From Crocinitomicaceae bacterium (lineage in GTDB: Bacteria > Bacteroidota > Bacteroidia > Flavobacteriales_D > Crocinitomicaceae): a DNA stretch of 64,000 nt. Shown here piece by piece: positions 15,252-23,930 of the stretch. How positions within the stretch are numbered: position 1 is the stretch's first letter; each line of letters starts with the position of its first letter. The DNA is taken from the NCBI GenBank assembly GCA_018402525.1, contig JAGYIR010000009.1, positions 1-64,000 of the forward strand. The letters run 5' to 3'. The notes below the pieces were generated by a model that was not told where the DNA came from, made no database searches, and saw only the letters and a program-made list of their open reading frames with translations. Both the position numbers and the translations under genes were made by a program.

Positions 15252-16130
15252 CTATTGCTGTCTCAATATAGTTACGCCAGTTCCAGAACCGAATACGTTT
15301 CCTTCACCATAAGGCGAACCTATTCCGTCCCATTTTTCCCATTTCTTCAATTCAATATACGCTGGGTGACGCGCAATTTGCTGCGCCTCTAACTCAATCG
15401 CCTCAGCTTTAAATCTTGCAGATACAACCAACGAGGAATCTCCACGTGCTTTTTCGATACGTGCATTTGCCAAGTACTCTTGTTCTTTTTGCTTTTCTTT
15501 TGCGGTAAGGTTACGTTGTTTTTGCGTTTCCTTGTTGGTGATTTCTTGTGCAATGTTGTCTGGCAAGTTGACATCTGCAATCTCAACATAAGCAAGCGTA
15601 ATGAAGTTATTTTTCATATCCTGACGCAACAAATCTTCAATTTCACCTTCCAGTGCTTCACGCTTTGAACTGTATACTTGCTCGTAGGTATAACGTCCAA
15701 TTACATCCTTAATCGCACCTTTCGATTTATCATCGACAAATGAAATGTAATTTCTTCCGTGTTGTTTGTGTAACTGACCACACTTTCCTTTCATGACAGC
15801 AAAACGCACCGCAACATCCACTTCAATGTTGGTTCCGTTAATATCCATAACTGTTGAAATGTACTGTGCCGTTTCCTGACGAACACTATAAGTAATCATC
15901 TCGTTCCATGGAGCAATGAAATAAGTTCCCTCATCTACTGGAACTTCATTGAAATCGATACCTCCTCCATACGGACGGTATACTATTCCTTGCTCACCTG
16001 GTTCAACATCCTGCCATGACATTAAAAACATTACTATCGCTATCAATACAAACACCCCAATTACAATGTATCGTCCAATTTTCTTCGGATCGATGTTCAA
16101 TTTTGGCATTTGTTGTCTAAAATCATTCAT
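15252..16130 (-). CDS. SPFH/prohibitin (Band 7) membrane protein
   Basis: The 292-residue protein has one N-terminal membrane segment (about 22-41, IVIGVFVLIAIVMFLMSW) and a Band 7/prohibitin domain (about 44-235) with VEPGEQGIVYRPYGG and EVDVAVRFAVMKGKCGQLHKQ. A charged helical region follows (KETQKQRNLTAKEKQKEQE), which in this family forms the oligomer coiled coil. Such proteins build membrane microdomain scaffolds or regulate membrane proteases such as FtsH. A 62-residue membrane protein is encoded 3 nt upstream in the same operon and may be a partner. Confidence 0.85.
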   Translation of the reverse strand: MNDFRQQMPKLNIDPKKIGRYIVIGVFVLIAIVMFLMSWQDVEPGEQGIVYRPYGGGIDFNEVPVDEGTYFIAPWNEMITYSVRQETAQYISTVMDINGTNIEVDVAVRFAVMKGKCGQLHKQHGRNYISFVDDKSKGAIKDVIGRYTYEQVYSSKREALEGEIEDLLRQDMKNNFITLAYVEIADVNLPDNIAQEITNKETQKQRNLTAKEKQKEQEYLANARIEKARGDSSLVVSARFKAEAIELEAQQIARHPAYIELKKWEKWDGIGSPYGEGNVFGSGTGVTILRQQ

Positions 16131-16133
16131 ACT

Positions 16134-16322
16134 TTACTTGTTTTTACTTTGTTTCTTTAAATAATCAACTACTAAATAAGCTGTTCCGGCAATTAAACCA
16201 ATCGCCATCACTTTAATGAAGGGAGAACCTTTCATCAGGTAACGAAATGACAAAAAAACCACGCCACCAATTATAACGACACCGAAGATCAATTTGTACA
16301 TAAATTGTGTTTTACTATCCAT
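16134..16322 (-). CDS. Small two-helix membrane protein
   Basis: The 62-residue product has two predicted membrane segments (FGVVIIGGVVFLSFRYLM and VMAIGLIAGTAYLVVDYL) joined by a short loop and ends in a basic tail KKQSKNK. It starts the operon with the SPFH protein gene, with a 3-nt gap. A near-consensus -7 element (TATCTTTC) lies just upstream, divergent from the promoter of the exonuclease gene. Small size and tight coupling suggest an accessory subunit of the SPFH scaffold, by inference only. Confidence 0.6.
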   Translation of the reverse strand: MDSKTQFMYKLIFGVVIIGGVVFLSFRYLMKGSPFIKVMAIGLIAGTAYLVVDYLKKQSKNK

Positions 16323-16379
16323 ACTTTTTCTATGAAACGGAAAGATACGAAATTAAGCCATACAACAAATAGGATTCCG

Positions 16380-16387
16380 TATCTTTG
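16380..16387 (+). promoter_or_regulatory. -7 element TATCTTTG, leaderless start
   Basis: A perfect TAnnTTTG match ending 5 nt before the GTG start at 16393. Transcription would begin at or within a few bases of the start codon. Confidence 0.55.
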
Positions 16388-16392
16388 CCCCT

Positions 16393-17763
16393 GTGAATTT
16401 TGCAATTGTAGATATTGAAACAACTGGTGGCAGTCCCAAAGACTCCAAAATAACGGAAATTGCTATCTACAAGCACAACGGCACTGAAATCATCGGCTCC
16501 TATGAAACGTTGATCAATCCAGAAATGCATATTCCTATTTTTATCGCAAATTTGACGGGTATCACCGACCAAATGGTGGAGAATTCACCGCGATTTTGTG
16601 AAGTCGCTAAAGACATTGTTGAGTTCACCAGCGATTGCGTATTCGTTGCGCACAATGTAGCTTTTGATTACAGTATTTTACGTGCCGAATTCAGGTCTCT
16701 TGGGTTTGATTATCGCTTGCCACATTTATGTACGGTTAAATCGGCAAGACAAATTCTTCCAGGACATGAATCCTACAGTCTCGGGAAATTAACGCGAAAA
16801 CTTGGCATCGAACTAACAGGTCGACATAGAGCTGGTGGGGATGCACTGGCAACTGCTAAATTGTTTACCTTGCTCTATTCCACCAATGATGCACTGCTCC
16901 ATTCGCTGATCAATGAAGAAGTCAACCCAAAACGCTTGCACCCTAATTTAGATGTGAATGTATTGGACGAAATTCCGAATAAAGTCGGTGTCTACAAGTT
17001 TTTCAATGAAAACAATCAGTTGATTTACATTGGGAAAAGCATTTACCTCAAAAAGCGGATTGAGCAGCACCTTCGCAATCGAAAAACAAAAAAAGAGATT
17101 CAGCTTCAACAAGAAATCGCTCGCATTGAATGTATTTTAACGGGATCGGAACTAATCGCCTTATTGTTGGAATCTCAGTTGATAAAGCAACATGCACCCA
17201 TCCACAACCGTCAATTGAAACGAAGCAAGTTTCCGTTCGGCATTTTTCACTACACCGATGAAGCTGGATACATTCGCTTTTTTGTTGCATCGACGTCGAA
17301 ACTTTCGGAAGATCCGATCATGAGTTTTACGACAAAAAAAGAAGGGGTCGACTTTTTGGCAAATCAAGTGAACAAGTACCTACTCTGCCAGAAATTGTGC
17401 GATCTGTACACCTCAGGTGCGGCTTGTTTTCACTATCAAATTAAGGAATGTAAGGGTGCCTGCATCAAGGAAGAATCTGCAGAAGCGTACAACAAACGTT
17501 GCCAGCGGTTTATCAATGACATGGAGTTGAACCGTGAATCTTTTTACATCGTTGACAAAGGTCGTGAGCGTAAGGAAAAAAGTCTGATTCTGATTAAAAA
17601 TGGTTCGTTTGAAGGATTCGGTTATGCTCCCTTTCATTTCAATCGACAACCACATTCCAAATGGGACAGTTTTATTGACTTTATGAACGAAGACCGTGAC
17701 GCACGCATGATCGTGAAACAATTTTTACGCAAGAACGAGGAGCTTCAACGAGTATATCTTTAA
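16393..17763 (+). CDS. DEDDh exonuclease fused to UvrC/Cho-like GIY-YIG nuclease
   Basis: The 456-residue protein starts with a DnaQ-type 3'-5' exonuclease domain (about 1-165): ExoI IVDIETTGG (Asp7, Glu9), ExoII VFVAHNVAFDYSIL, ExoIII HRAGGDALATAKLF. A GIY-YIG nuclease domain follows (about 195-275; VGVYKFFNENNQLIYIGKS), then a UvrC-like cysteine cluster (CQKLCDLYTSGAACF and CKGACIKEE). This architecture is known in Bacteroidota and Actinobacteria, and is thought to act in DNA repair, with incision and trimming in one chain. The start is GTG, directly after a -7 element. It is a single-gene unit. Confidence 0.85.
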   Translation: MNFAIVDIETTGGSPKDSKITEIAIYKHNGTEIIGSYETLINPEMHIPIFIANLTGITDQMVENSPRFCEVAKDIVEFTSDCVFVAHNVAFDYSILRAEFRSLGFDYRLPHLCTVKSARQILPGHESYSLGKLTRKLGIELTGRHRAGGDALATAKLFTLLYSTNDALLHSLINEEVNPKRLHPNLDVNVLDEIPNKVGVYKFFNENNQLIYIGKSIYLKKRIEQHLRNRKTKKEIQLQQEIARIECILTGSELIALLLESQLIKQHAPIHNRQLKRSKFPFGIFHYTDEAGYIRFFVASTSKLSEDPIMSFTTKKEGVDFLANQVNKYLLCQKLCDLYTSGAACFHYQIKECKGACIKEESAEAYNKRCQRFINDMELNRESFYIVDKGRERKEKSLILIKNGSFEGFGYAPFHFNRQPHSKWDSFIDFMNEDRDARMIVKQFLRKNEELQRVYL

Positions 17764-17814
17764 TTACGTCGTTTAACACAGGTCACCATATATTAACAAT
17801 TAAAACCAAACGCT

Positions 17815-17995
17815 TGGGTTACCACTAAGTCGCAAGGAATAGAGAATAATATGACCGGCGAAAAAAGTGCACTAAGGTATCAACCTAGTTGATACTAGCA
17901 TTGTTTAGTGTATCACAGGCAATAACCATTACCACCTTTGCGCTCTTTGTTTGCCAATTTCACTTTACAAATTTCTTTGTGCCCATTGTGGTTAA
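17815..17995. repeat. Degenerate inverted repeat around a perfect hairpin
   Basis: The 282-nt gap 17764-18045 has no gene. Its left part (about 17815-17876) and right part (about 17935-17995) are imperfect reverse complements of the type ...ACCACTAAGTCGCAAGG... and ...CTTTGTGCCCATTGTGGTTAA.... They resemble the common intergenic ACCGCAAAGNNGCAAAG / CTTTGTGGTTAAA repeats of Bacteroidota (from memory). In the centre lies a perfect 8-bp hairpin, GTATCAAC-CTA-GTTGATAC (17877-17895). Confidence 0.55.
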
Positions 17996-18045
17996 ACTAA
18001 CCTAAATAGGTTTTACCGCAAAGACATCAGCGTGATTGATGTTAA

Positions 18046-18576
18046 TTACTTTATCTCTGCCCTGAACACCTTTTTGAACTTATCCACTTTTGGTCGCACC
18101 ACCGATTGGCAATAAGGATTTTGAGGATTGTTTGCCAAATAATTGTGGTGGTAATCCTCTGCTGGAAAAAAATTAGGTAAGGGAGAAATCTCAGTCACAA
18201 TTGGTTGATCCCATACTTTTTCCTCTGTTAACCTATTCTTGTACGCTTCGGCACTCAATTTCTGTTGTTCATCATGGTAAAAGACGACCGAGCGATACTG
18301 AGAACCGATATCGTTTCCTTGTCTGTTTAATTGGGTTGGATCGTGCACAAACCAGAACATTTCTAAGAGTTTTTCAAAGGAAATCACCGTTTCGTCAAAC
18401 ACAATTCGCGCGACTTCAGCATGCCCAGTTGAACCTGAACATACTTCTTTATAGTTGGCTGTTGTTTCACTTCCACCAGCGTAACCTGGCAGGACTTCAA
18501 TAACACCCTCTATATCCTTAAAACACGCCTCGATGCACCAAAAGCACCCTGCGCCAAATGTCGCTTCTTTCTTCAT
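18046..18576 (-). CDS. msrA: Peptide methionine sulfoxide reductase MsrA
   Basis: The 176-residue protein has the MsrA active-site motif FGAGCFWCIE (catalytic Cys11) at its N-terminus, and the family segments VLPGYAGGSETTANYKEVCSG, GHAEVARIVFDE and DIGSQYRSVVFYHDEQQ. It reduces methionine-S-sulfoxide using thioredoxin. There is no signal peptide, so it should act in the cytosol. The msrB gene lies 32 nt upstream on the same strand, making an msrB-msrA pair. Length is normal. Confidence 0.95.
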   Translation of the reverse strand: MKKEATFGAGCFWCIEACFKDIEGVIEVLPGYAGGSETTANYKEVCSGSTGHAEVARIVFDETVISFEKLLEMFWFVHDPTQLNRQGNDIGSQYRSVVFYHDEQQKLSAEAYKNRLTEEKVWDQPIVTEISPLPNFFPAEDYHHNYLANNPQNPYCQSVVRPKVDKFKKVFRAEIK

Positions 18577-18608
18577 ACTTCAAATTAAGTAAGAAATTTT
18601 CATTTCAA

Positions 18609-19115
18609 TCACTTGTTCTTAAATTTTAACGCTGCTGAATTCATGCAGTACCTCAATCCAGTTGGTTTCGGTCCATCATTGAATACATGTCCCAAATGCG
18701 CATCACATCGTGCGCAAAGCACTTCACTACGCGCAATTCCCAAAGAGCGATCAATTTTATCTGTCACACTTTTTGTACTTATCGGTTTATAAAAGCTGGG
18801 CCAACCCGTTCCAGAATCAAATTTAGTTGTACTTGAGAACAACGCATGGTCACAACATACGCAATGGTAGGTTCCTTCTTTTTTATAGTCCCAATACTCG
18901 CCTGTAAACGCACGTTCGGTTCCAGCTTCCCTTGTAATTCGATACTGCTCTGGTGTCAGTATCTTTTTCCATTCTGCGTTGGTCTTTTTGTATTTTGAAC
19001 CATCTTGAAAATTTTCTGAAGTGTGCTCAACGTCAGCCACTTTGTCCCTTGAATAATCTGCACTGCAAGCCACTACCAATAATACAACTCCTATAATTCC
19101 ACTAAATAACTTCAT
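18609..19115 (-). CDS. msrB: Peptide methionine sulfoxide reductase MsrB, lipoprotein form
   Basis: The 168-residue product has a lipoprotein signal peptide ([19 protein letters not shown]; lipobox VVAC). The MsrB domain shows the zinc ligands CVCCDHALF and [10 protein letters not shown], the [13 protein letters not shown] segment, and the catalytic Cys in [12 protein letters not shown]. It reduces methionine-R-sulfoxide. The signal peptide places it on the periplasmic side or outer membrane, while the adjacent MsrA lacks one. It is divergent from the MFS gene with a 51-nt gap. Confidence 0.95.
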   Translation of the reverse strand: MKLFSGIIGVVLLVVACSADYSRDKVADVEHTSENFQDGSKYKKTNAEWKKILTPEQYRITREAGTERAFTGEYWDYKKEGTYHCVCCDHALFSSTTKFDSGTGWPSFYKPISTKSVTDKIDRSLGIARSEVLCARCDAHLGHVFNDGPKPTGLRYCMNSAALKFKNK

Positions 19116-19154
19116 AATTCAATCAATTTATATTCGTTTAGACGTATTAAGAAG

Positions 19155-19162
19155 TATTTTTG
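19155..19162 (+). promoter_or_regulatory. -7 element TATTTTTG, leaderless start
   Basis: A perfect TAnnTTTG match ending 4 nt before the GTG start at 19167. Confidence 0.5.
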
Positions 19163-19166
19163 TACA

Positions 19167-19955
19167 GTGAAATTTACATACCCTCGAAATTTTTGGATCA
19201 TTTGTATCGCGTTGCTGCTTTTTATGATCAGTTTCAACCTAATTTTACCCGAGCTAAATGATTTTATCACAGCGATGGGTGGCGCTCACCAAAAGGGATT
19301 AATTATCACGCTTTTTACCATTTCAGCCGCTATTTCTCGTCCATTCTCTGGAAAATTAGCAGATACCATCGGACGAAAAAAAGTGATTATTTTGGGCGTG
19401 ATTATGGCGTTCATTGTCACCATTTTATATCCACTGTTTAGTGTCGTAGCCATTTTTCTGATGTTTCGTTTCTTACACGGATTTAGTGCTGGATTCATGC
19501 CGACAGGTGCGACAGCTTTGGTAACCGATATTTTGCCAGAAAACAAACGCGGACAAGGAATGGGAATCTGGGGCGTTTTCATTTCCGTCGGCATGGGAAT
19601 AGGGCAAGGACTTGGCTCCATCATTGAGAGCGAGTTCGGGATGACTACCTTATTCTACACTTCTGCACTGACGGCTGTTGCAGCACTTATTATGATTTTG
19701 TTCCTAAAGGAAACACTGCCACATCCAGTAAAATTTAAATGGTCGCTGTTAAAAATCACTTGGAAGGATGTCATTGACCCGCATGTACTTCCTGCAGCAA
19801 TTGTAATGTTTCTATCCGCAGCTGCGTCAGGACTGGCATTGATGATTACACCAGACATATCGGGATATCTGCATCTTGAAAACAAAGGTATGGTTTTTCA
19901 TTTTTTACGTCTTTTCGACCATATTTGTCCGCTTGTTCGCGAGCAGTGTCTCTGA
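19167..19955 (+). CDS. MFS transporter, N-terminal part, frameshifted
   Basis: This frame holds about the first seven membrane helices of a major facilitator permease, with the loop 2-3 motif SGKLADTIGRKK and the helix 5 segment GQGMGIWGVFISVGMGIGQGLGS. The correct frame continues to LHLENKG near 19889 and then shifts, ending in an unrelated tail (MVFHFLRLF...) at 19955. The remaining helices are in the frame 19876-20331. An extra base in or near AAAGGTATGG (19884-19893) explains the break. The family is drug:H+ antiporter-like by layout; the substrate is unknown. The start codon is GTG. Confidence 0.8.
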   Translation: MKFTYPRNFWIICIALLLFMISFNLILPELNDFITAMGGAHQKGLIITLFTISAAISRPFSGKLADTIGRKKVIILGVIMAFIVTILYPLFSVVAIFLMFRFLHGFSAGFMPTGATALVTDILPENKRGQGMGIWGVFISVGMGIGQGLGSIIESEFGMTTLFYTSALTAVAALIMILFLKETLPHPVKFKWSLLKITWKDVIDPHVLPAAIVMFLSAAASGLALMITPDISGYLHLENKGMVFHFLRLFDHICPLVREQCL

Positions 19956-20331
19956 TAACATTGGGAGAAGAAAAACGCTTCTATTCGGCGTATTTCTAAT
20001 TGTTGTGAGTATGACTATGGTGGCCACGGCAAATTCCATCTTCTATTACACCGCTGCTGCAATCGTTTTTGGTCTAGCAACTGGTGTTACGAGTCCTACC
20101 ATTTTTGCATGGATGGCAGATTTATCGCACCCTGAACGCAGGGGAATTGGCGCTGGAACATTGTTTATTGCATTGGAACTCGGAATAATGGCAGGAGCTG
20201 CGAGCAGTTTACTAACCTACAACAATACGTTTGAATCGATTAAGTATGCCTTTATTCCTGTTATTGCGATGTCTGTGTTGGCAATGATCTACTTGTTTTG
20301 GCACTTGAAATACCGGCAATCAGTAACGTAA
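19876..20331 (+). CDS. MFS transporter, C-terminal part (after frameshift)
   Basis: This frame encodes the last helices of the same permease, including the second conserved cytoplasmic loop ASSVSDNIGRRKTLLFGV (the repeat of the loop 2-3 motif) and the segment ATGVTSPTIFAWMADLSHPERRG. The predicted ATG at its beginning is not a real start, because the frame overlaps the first part. Joined, the protein is about 387 residues with 12 helices. It ends overlapping the convergent yhhQ gene by 12 nt. Confidence 0.75.
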   Translation: MKTKVWFFIFYVFSTIFVRLFASSVSDNIGRRKTLLFGVFLIVVSMTMVATANSIFYYTAAAIVFGLATGVTSPTIFAWMADLSHPERRGIGAGTLFIALELGIMAGAASSLLTYNNTFESIKYAFIPVIAMSVLAMIYLFWHLKYRQSVT

Positions 20332-21114
20332 TTCGTCTTCAACTTTCAAATAAGACCTTAGAAATTTTACAGCGATGTAGATGGGAATAGTGTCGAATAA
20401 TGCAAAAAACAACTTGAATAGATAGCTACTCACAATAAACATCATTAGCGCAGAAGAGATTGCAACGCCATCGGCAATTGGCAACGCATTGGCATAAAAG
20501 TGCGTAATTAGAATGACTGCAATTGAATCAATTAACTGGCTTACAAGTGTCGATACATTATTCCGCAACCAGAGTAATTTACCTTTCGTTTTTACCTTGA
20601 GGTAATGGAAAATGTGTACATCAACAAATTGAGCCGTGATGTAGGCAATCATCGATGCGAATGTTGCTCCGAACGTCAATGTCCGAATCTCGTAAAAAGC
20701 GTATCCATGAGGCACAGCGACTTCACCATCGACCACCTCTAGTGGCAATCTGCCTAAACGATCTAAATTCGGCGGCGCTTCTAGCCAACCACCAAACCAT
20801 AATACGAGTAAAACCCAAAGATTGAGTACCAGCCCAACCCAAACGAGCATGTTTGCACGTTTCCTTCCATAAATTTCAGATACGATGTCCGTACACAAAA
20901 AGGTGATTGGATAGGGTAAAACTCCTACTGCCACAACAAATCGAATGTCGCTCTCTGGCGAAATACCGACGTAATTGGAAAGGTCAATGAAGCGCGAAAC
21001 ACCCAGGATATTCAACATCGTCAATGAGCCAAGAAAGATTCCAGCCAACAGTAAAAACGTCCACTCTCTTCTTCGCTGAATGCGAATATCTTCTAGTTCA
21101 TTCCTTGTCTGCAT
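20320..21114 (-). CDS. yhhQ: Queuosine precursor transporter YhhQ (VUT family)
   Basis: The 264-residue membrane protein has about six helices and the family motifs PYPITFLCTDIVSEIYGRKRAN, FGATFASMIAYITAQFVDVHIFH and WLRNNVSTLVSQLIDSIAVI. YhhQ/VUT proteins import queuosine precursors such as preQ0 or queuine for tRNA modification. The start is followed by a short basic N-terminus (RIQRRREW). The upstream sequence has TTAATTTG five nt before the ATG, one mismatch from a -7 element, so it may also be leaderless. Confidence 0.88.
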   Translation of the reverse strand: MQTRNELEDIRIQRRREWTFLLLAGIFLGSLTMLNILGVSRFIDLSNYVGISPESDIRFVVAVGVLPYPITFLCTDIVSEIYGRKRANMLVWVGLVLNLWVLLVLWFGGWLEAPPNLDRLGRLPLEVVDGEVAVPHGYAFYEIRTLTFGATFASMIAYITAQFVDVHIFHYLKVKTKGKLLWLRNNVSTLVSQLIDSIAVILITHFYANALPIADGVAISSALMMFIVSSYLFKLFFALFDTIPIYIAVKFLRSYLKVEDELRY

Positions 21115-21195
21115 GGTGGCAAATTAACAAAAAAAGATGGCCCCACTGTCGAAATGTAAAATAATCCCTATCTTAGTTTCCAAATCAAATGCATT

Positions 21196-21546
21196 TTGTT
21201 TAAAGTTAAGGAAGTTGAATTATCGAAATTGTACTACTCAATTGGGGAAGTAGCTGATATGTTCGATGTTAACACTTCTTTGATTCGATTTTGGGAGAAA
21301 GAATTCACGTCCATCAAGCCAAAAAAAAACAAAAAGGGAAATCGCCTGTTCACCCCCAAAGAAATTGCCAAAATAGACGCCATTTACCACTTGGTAAAAG
21401 TGAACGGTTACACACTCGATGGAGCGAAAAAAGCTTTGAAAACAACCCTTGAAGAAGAACAGGCACCCGAAGAAAATTCACCCGATGACTTGATCAACAG
21501 GTTGGAAGCTGTGAAAAGTAAGTTGCTTCGTCTGAAACAACGTTAA
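21196..21546 (+). CDS. MerR-family transcriptional regulator
   Basis: The 116-residue product has an N-terminal MerR helix-turn-helix: LYYSIGEVADMFDVNTSLIRFWEKEF, followed by the wing NKKGNRLFTPKEIAKIDAIYHLV. It lacks the long effector-binding domain of classical MerR proteins and ends in a short helical tail. This short form is common and well conserved in Bacteroidota near housekeeping genes. The start is a TTG at 21196, and no better ATG exists in frame. A TATCTTAG element about 20 nt upstream is a possible promoter. Its target is unknown. Confidence 0.8.
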   Translation: MFKVKEVELSKLYYSIGEVADMFDVNTSLIRFWEKEFTSIKPKKNKKGNRLFTPKEIAKIDAIYHLVKVNGYTLDGAKKALKTTLEEEQAPEENSPDDLINRLEAVKSKLLRLKQR

Positions 21547-21587
21547 GTGAATACGCTCGAGTGAAATAAGTCTTTAATCTTTGCGTG

Positions 21588-22664
21588 TCAGTTCATATTA
21601 ATCTGATAATTCTTAAAGTGCATCAACGTTTCTAAAAAGAGTGATTCAGCCACTGCATGATCATACGTACATTCCCCAATTTTTTCTAACAAGCAACAGC
21701 GAATTTCATTGGCATCATTCTTCTTGTCATTGCTGAGCATTTCAATCATCGCTTGAATGTCGTCATCGGTAAAATTAGGAATTGTGTAGAAACTCAAAAT
21801 AGACGACTCAATAAATGCGTAGCTGACATCTGATAATCCGTTTAATTTCATCGACAGGTAAGCTTCCATTACCATACCAATCGCTACGGCGTGTCCGTGA
21901 GAAATTCCACTTTCCATGTAATGCCCTTCAATCACATGACCTATCGTATGACCAAAATTAAGGATCTTACGCACATTTTCTTCCAAGGGATCTTCATGCA
22001 CAACATTGTTCTTTATCTCTATGCAGCGTATGAGCAATTCTTCATTAAATTCAAAATTTCCATTCATGCAACTGATGACATCTTGAAACAACTGTTCATC
22101 CTTTATGATTCCATGCTTGATCATTTCGGCATATCCACTCAAATATTCTTCGTCCGGCAATGTTTCCAAAAACGACGGATCGATGTACAACGCGATTGGT
22201 TGAGCAAACACTCCTATTTGATTTTTGTAATGTTCTAAATTCACACCTGTCTTTCCTCCAATGGCAGCATCTACCATTGCTAACAATGATGTTGGAATGT
22301 TTATAAAATCACACCCCCTCTTGTAACAGGACGCTATAAATCCCCCCATATCTGTAACAAGTCCTCCTCCAAGATTGATGATCACATCGTGTCGGCCCAC
22401 TCGGTAATCTGTCAGCGCCTCCCATACATTTTGGGCAATCGACAACTGCTTGTTCTCTTCTCCCACTGGTAGAATGATGACCTCTGCTTCTTTGAGCGCT
22501 TCAAAATTAGTAATGAGTGCATCTAAACAAAACTCATAGGTATTGTCATCTACTAAAATGATCTTTTTCGACGTGGCATATTTCTCCGTAAGCAACTTCT
22601 CTAACGAAGAATCGAGAAGACTGCCCACCTCTAACTTATACCCTTGTGCATCAATACTTTTCAT
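21588..22664 (-). CDS. aroB: 3-dehydroquinate synthase AroB
   Basis: The 358-residue cytosolic enzyme converts DAHP to 3-dehydroquinate in the shikimate pathway. The NAD-binding segment GGGLVTDMGGFIASCYKRG, the PTSLLAMVDAAIGGKTGVN segment, a metal-binding Glu in SGYAEMIKHGII and the His in LNFGHTIGHVIE are all present. Length is normal. It is convergent with the merR gene and divergent from the proline dehydrogenase gene. The upstream AATTTTTG, five nt before the ATG, is one mismatch from a -7 element. Confidence 0.95.
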   Translation of the reverse strand: MKSIDAQGYKLEVGSLLDSSLEKLLTEKYATSKKIILVDDNTYEFCLDALITNFEALKEAEVIILPVGEENKQLSIAQNVWEALTDYRVGRHDVIINLGGGLVTDMGGFIASCYKRGCDFINIPTSLLAMVDAAIGGKTGVNLEHYKNQIGVFAQPIALYIDPSFLETLPDEEYLSGYAEMIKHGIIKDEQLFQDVISCMNGNFEFNEELLIRCIEIKNNVVHEDPLEENVRKILNFGHTIGHVIEGHYMESGISHGHAVAIGMVMEAYLSMKLNGLSDVSYAFIESSILSFYTIPNFTDDDIQAMIEMLSNDKKNDANEIRCCLLEKIGECTYDHAVAESLFLETLMHFKNYQINMN

Positions 22665-22737
22665 CCACTCAAAAATTTATTTCTAGGTAAAAATACAAAA
22701 AGAACTAGGCTTCGATATGGAAATACCTAAAAGGAAT

Positions 22738-22745
22738 TATTTTTG
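22738..22745 (+). promoter_or_regulatory. -7 element TATTTTTG, leaderless start
   Basis: A perfect TAnnTTTG match ending 5 nt before the ATG at 22751. Confidence 0.5.
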
Positions 22746-22750
22746 TCGAC

Positions 22751-23923
22751 ATGATTTCATTTGAAAATACCGAAGTTGCTTTTAGTGGTAAGTCCTCCAA
22801 AGATTTAAAACGCGCCTATTGGTTGTTTAGAATCGTTGCGAGTCCAAGCATTGTAAAGTTTGGAAAATGGGTTACGCCGCTTGCGTTGAAGTTGCGCTTA
22901 CCCATCAAAGGATTGATAAAGCGAACCATTTTCAAACAATTTTGTGGTGGTGAATCGATTTCAGAATCATTGAAAACTTCGAATGAATTGGCCAAATTCA
23001 ACGTGCAAACTATTCTGGATTACAGCATTGAGGGAAAAACTTCTGAAGAGGATTTTGACAGCACTGTGGATGAAATCATTGCAACGATTCATGAAGGAGC
23101 AAAGAACAACAATATTCCCTTCGCCGTTTTCAAGGTTACAGGTATTTGCCGCTTTGATTTATTGGCACAAACGAATGATGTAAACGCAACGCTATCCAAA
23201 GATCAGCAAACGCAATACGCTAAATTAATCGAACGCATCGATCGAATTTGTGCGGCTGCAAAAAATGCCGATGTTCCGGTTTTTATTGATGCGGAAGAAA
23301 CTTGGATACAAGATGGGATTGACAGGATTGCACAAAAAATGAGTAAAAAGTACAACAAGGAAAAAGCAATTGTCTACAATACCCTGCAAATGTACCGCCA
23401 TGATCGATTGGCATTTTTTGAGAATGAAATTGCGCATGCGACAGCTCAAAACTATAAATTAGGGGTGAAAATTGTCCGTGGTGCTTACATGGAAAAAGAA
23501 CGGGAGCGTGCTATTCAAAAAGGATACCCTTCGCCCATTCAACCGAATAAGGCAGCGTGTGACGATGATTTTAACCGTGCTTTACGTTTGGCTGTGGAAA
23601 ATATTGACGTGGTGGCGATCTGCGCTGGTACGCACAACGAGGAAAGTTCCATGCTCTTAAGTGAACTCATGAAGGAGTTCAACATCTCTAAAGACGATCC
23701 ACGTGTATATTTCGCACAATTATTGGGTATGAGCGACCATATTTCGTTTAATTTGGCACACGCAGGCTACCAAGTTTCAAAATATGTTCCCTATGGGCCA
23801 ATCAAAGAAGTGCTACCGTATCTGTTGCGAAGAGCAGATGAAAACACTTCGGTTGCGGGACAAACATCGCGAGAGCTTTCGTTAATTATGAAGGAACGCG
23901 AGCGCAGAAAGAAAAACAAATAA
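22751..23923 (+). CDS. Proline dehydrogenase
   Basis: The 390-residue FAD enzyme oxidises proline to pyrroline-5-carboxylate. The barrel motifs are visible: FIDAEETWIQDGID, LGVKIVRGAYMEKERERA, ICAGTHNEESS, FAQLLGMSDHISFNLA and the C-terminal YVPYGPIKEVLPYLLRRADENTS. It is a stand-alone enzyme (no fused P5C dehydrogenase), as usual in Bacteroidota. It has its own leaderless-type promoter and a terminator shared with the convergent adhesin gene. Confidence 0.93.
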   Translation: MISFENTEVAFSGKSSKDLKRAYWLFRIVASPSIVKFGKWVTPLALKLRLPIKGLIKRTIFKQFCGGESISESLKTSNELAKFNVQTILDYSIEGKTSEEDFDSTVDEIIATIHEGAKNNNIPFAVFKVTGICRFDLLAQTNDVNATLSKDQQTQYAKLIERIDRICAAAKNADVPVFIDAEETWIQDGIDRIAQKMSKKYNKEKAIVYNTLQMYRHDRLAFFENEIAHATAQNYKLGVKIVRGAYMEKERERAIQKGYPSPIQPNKAACDDDFNRALRLAVENIDVVAICAGTHNEESSMLLSELMKEFNISKDDPRVYFAQLLGMSDHISFNLAHAGYQVSKYVPYGPIKEVLPYLLRRADENTSVAGQTSRELSLIMKERERRKKNK

Positions 23924-23930
23924 ATAAAAA

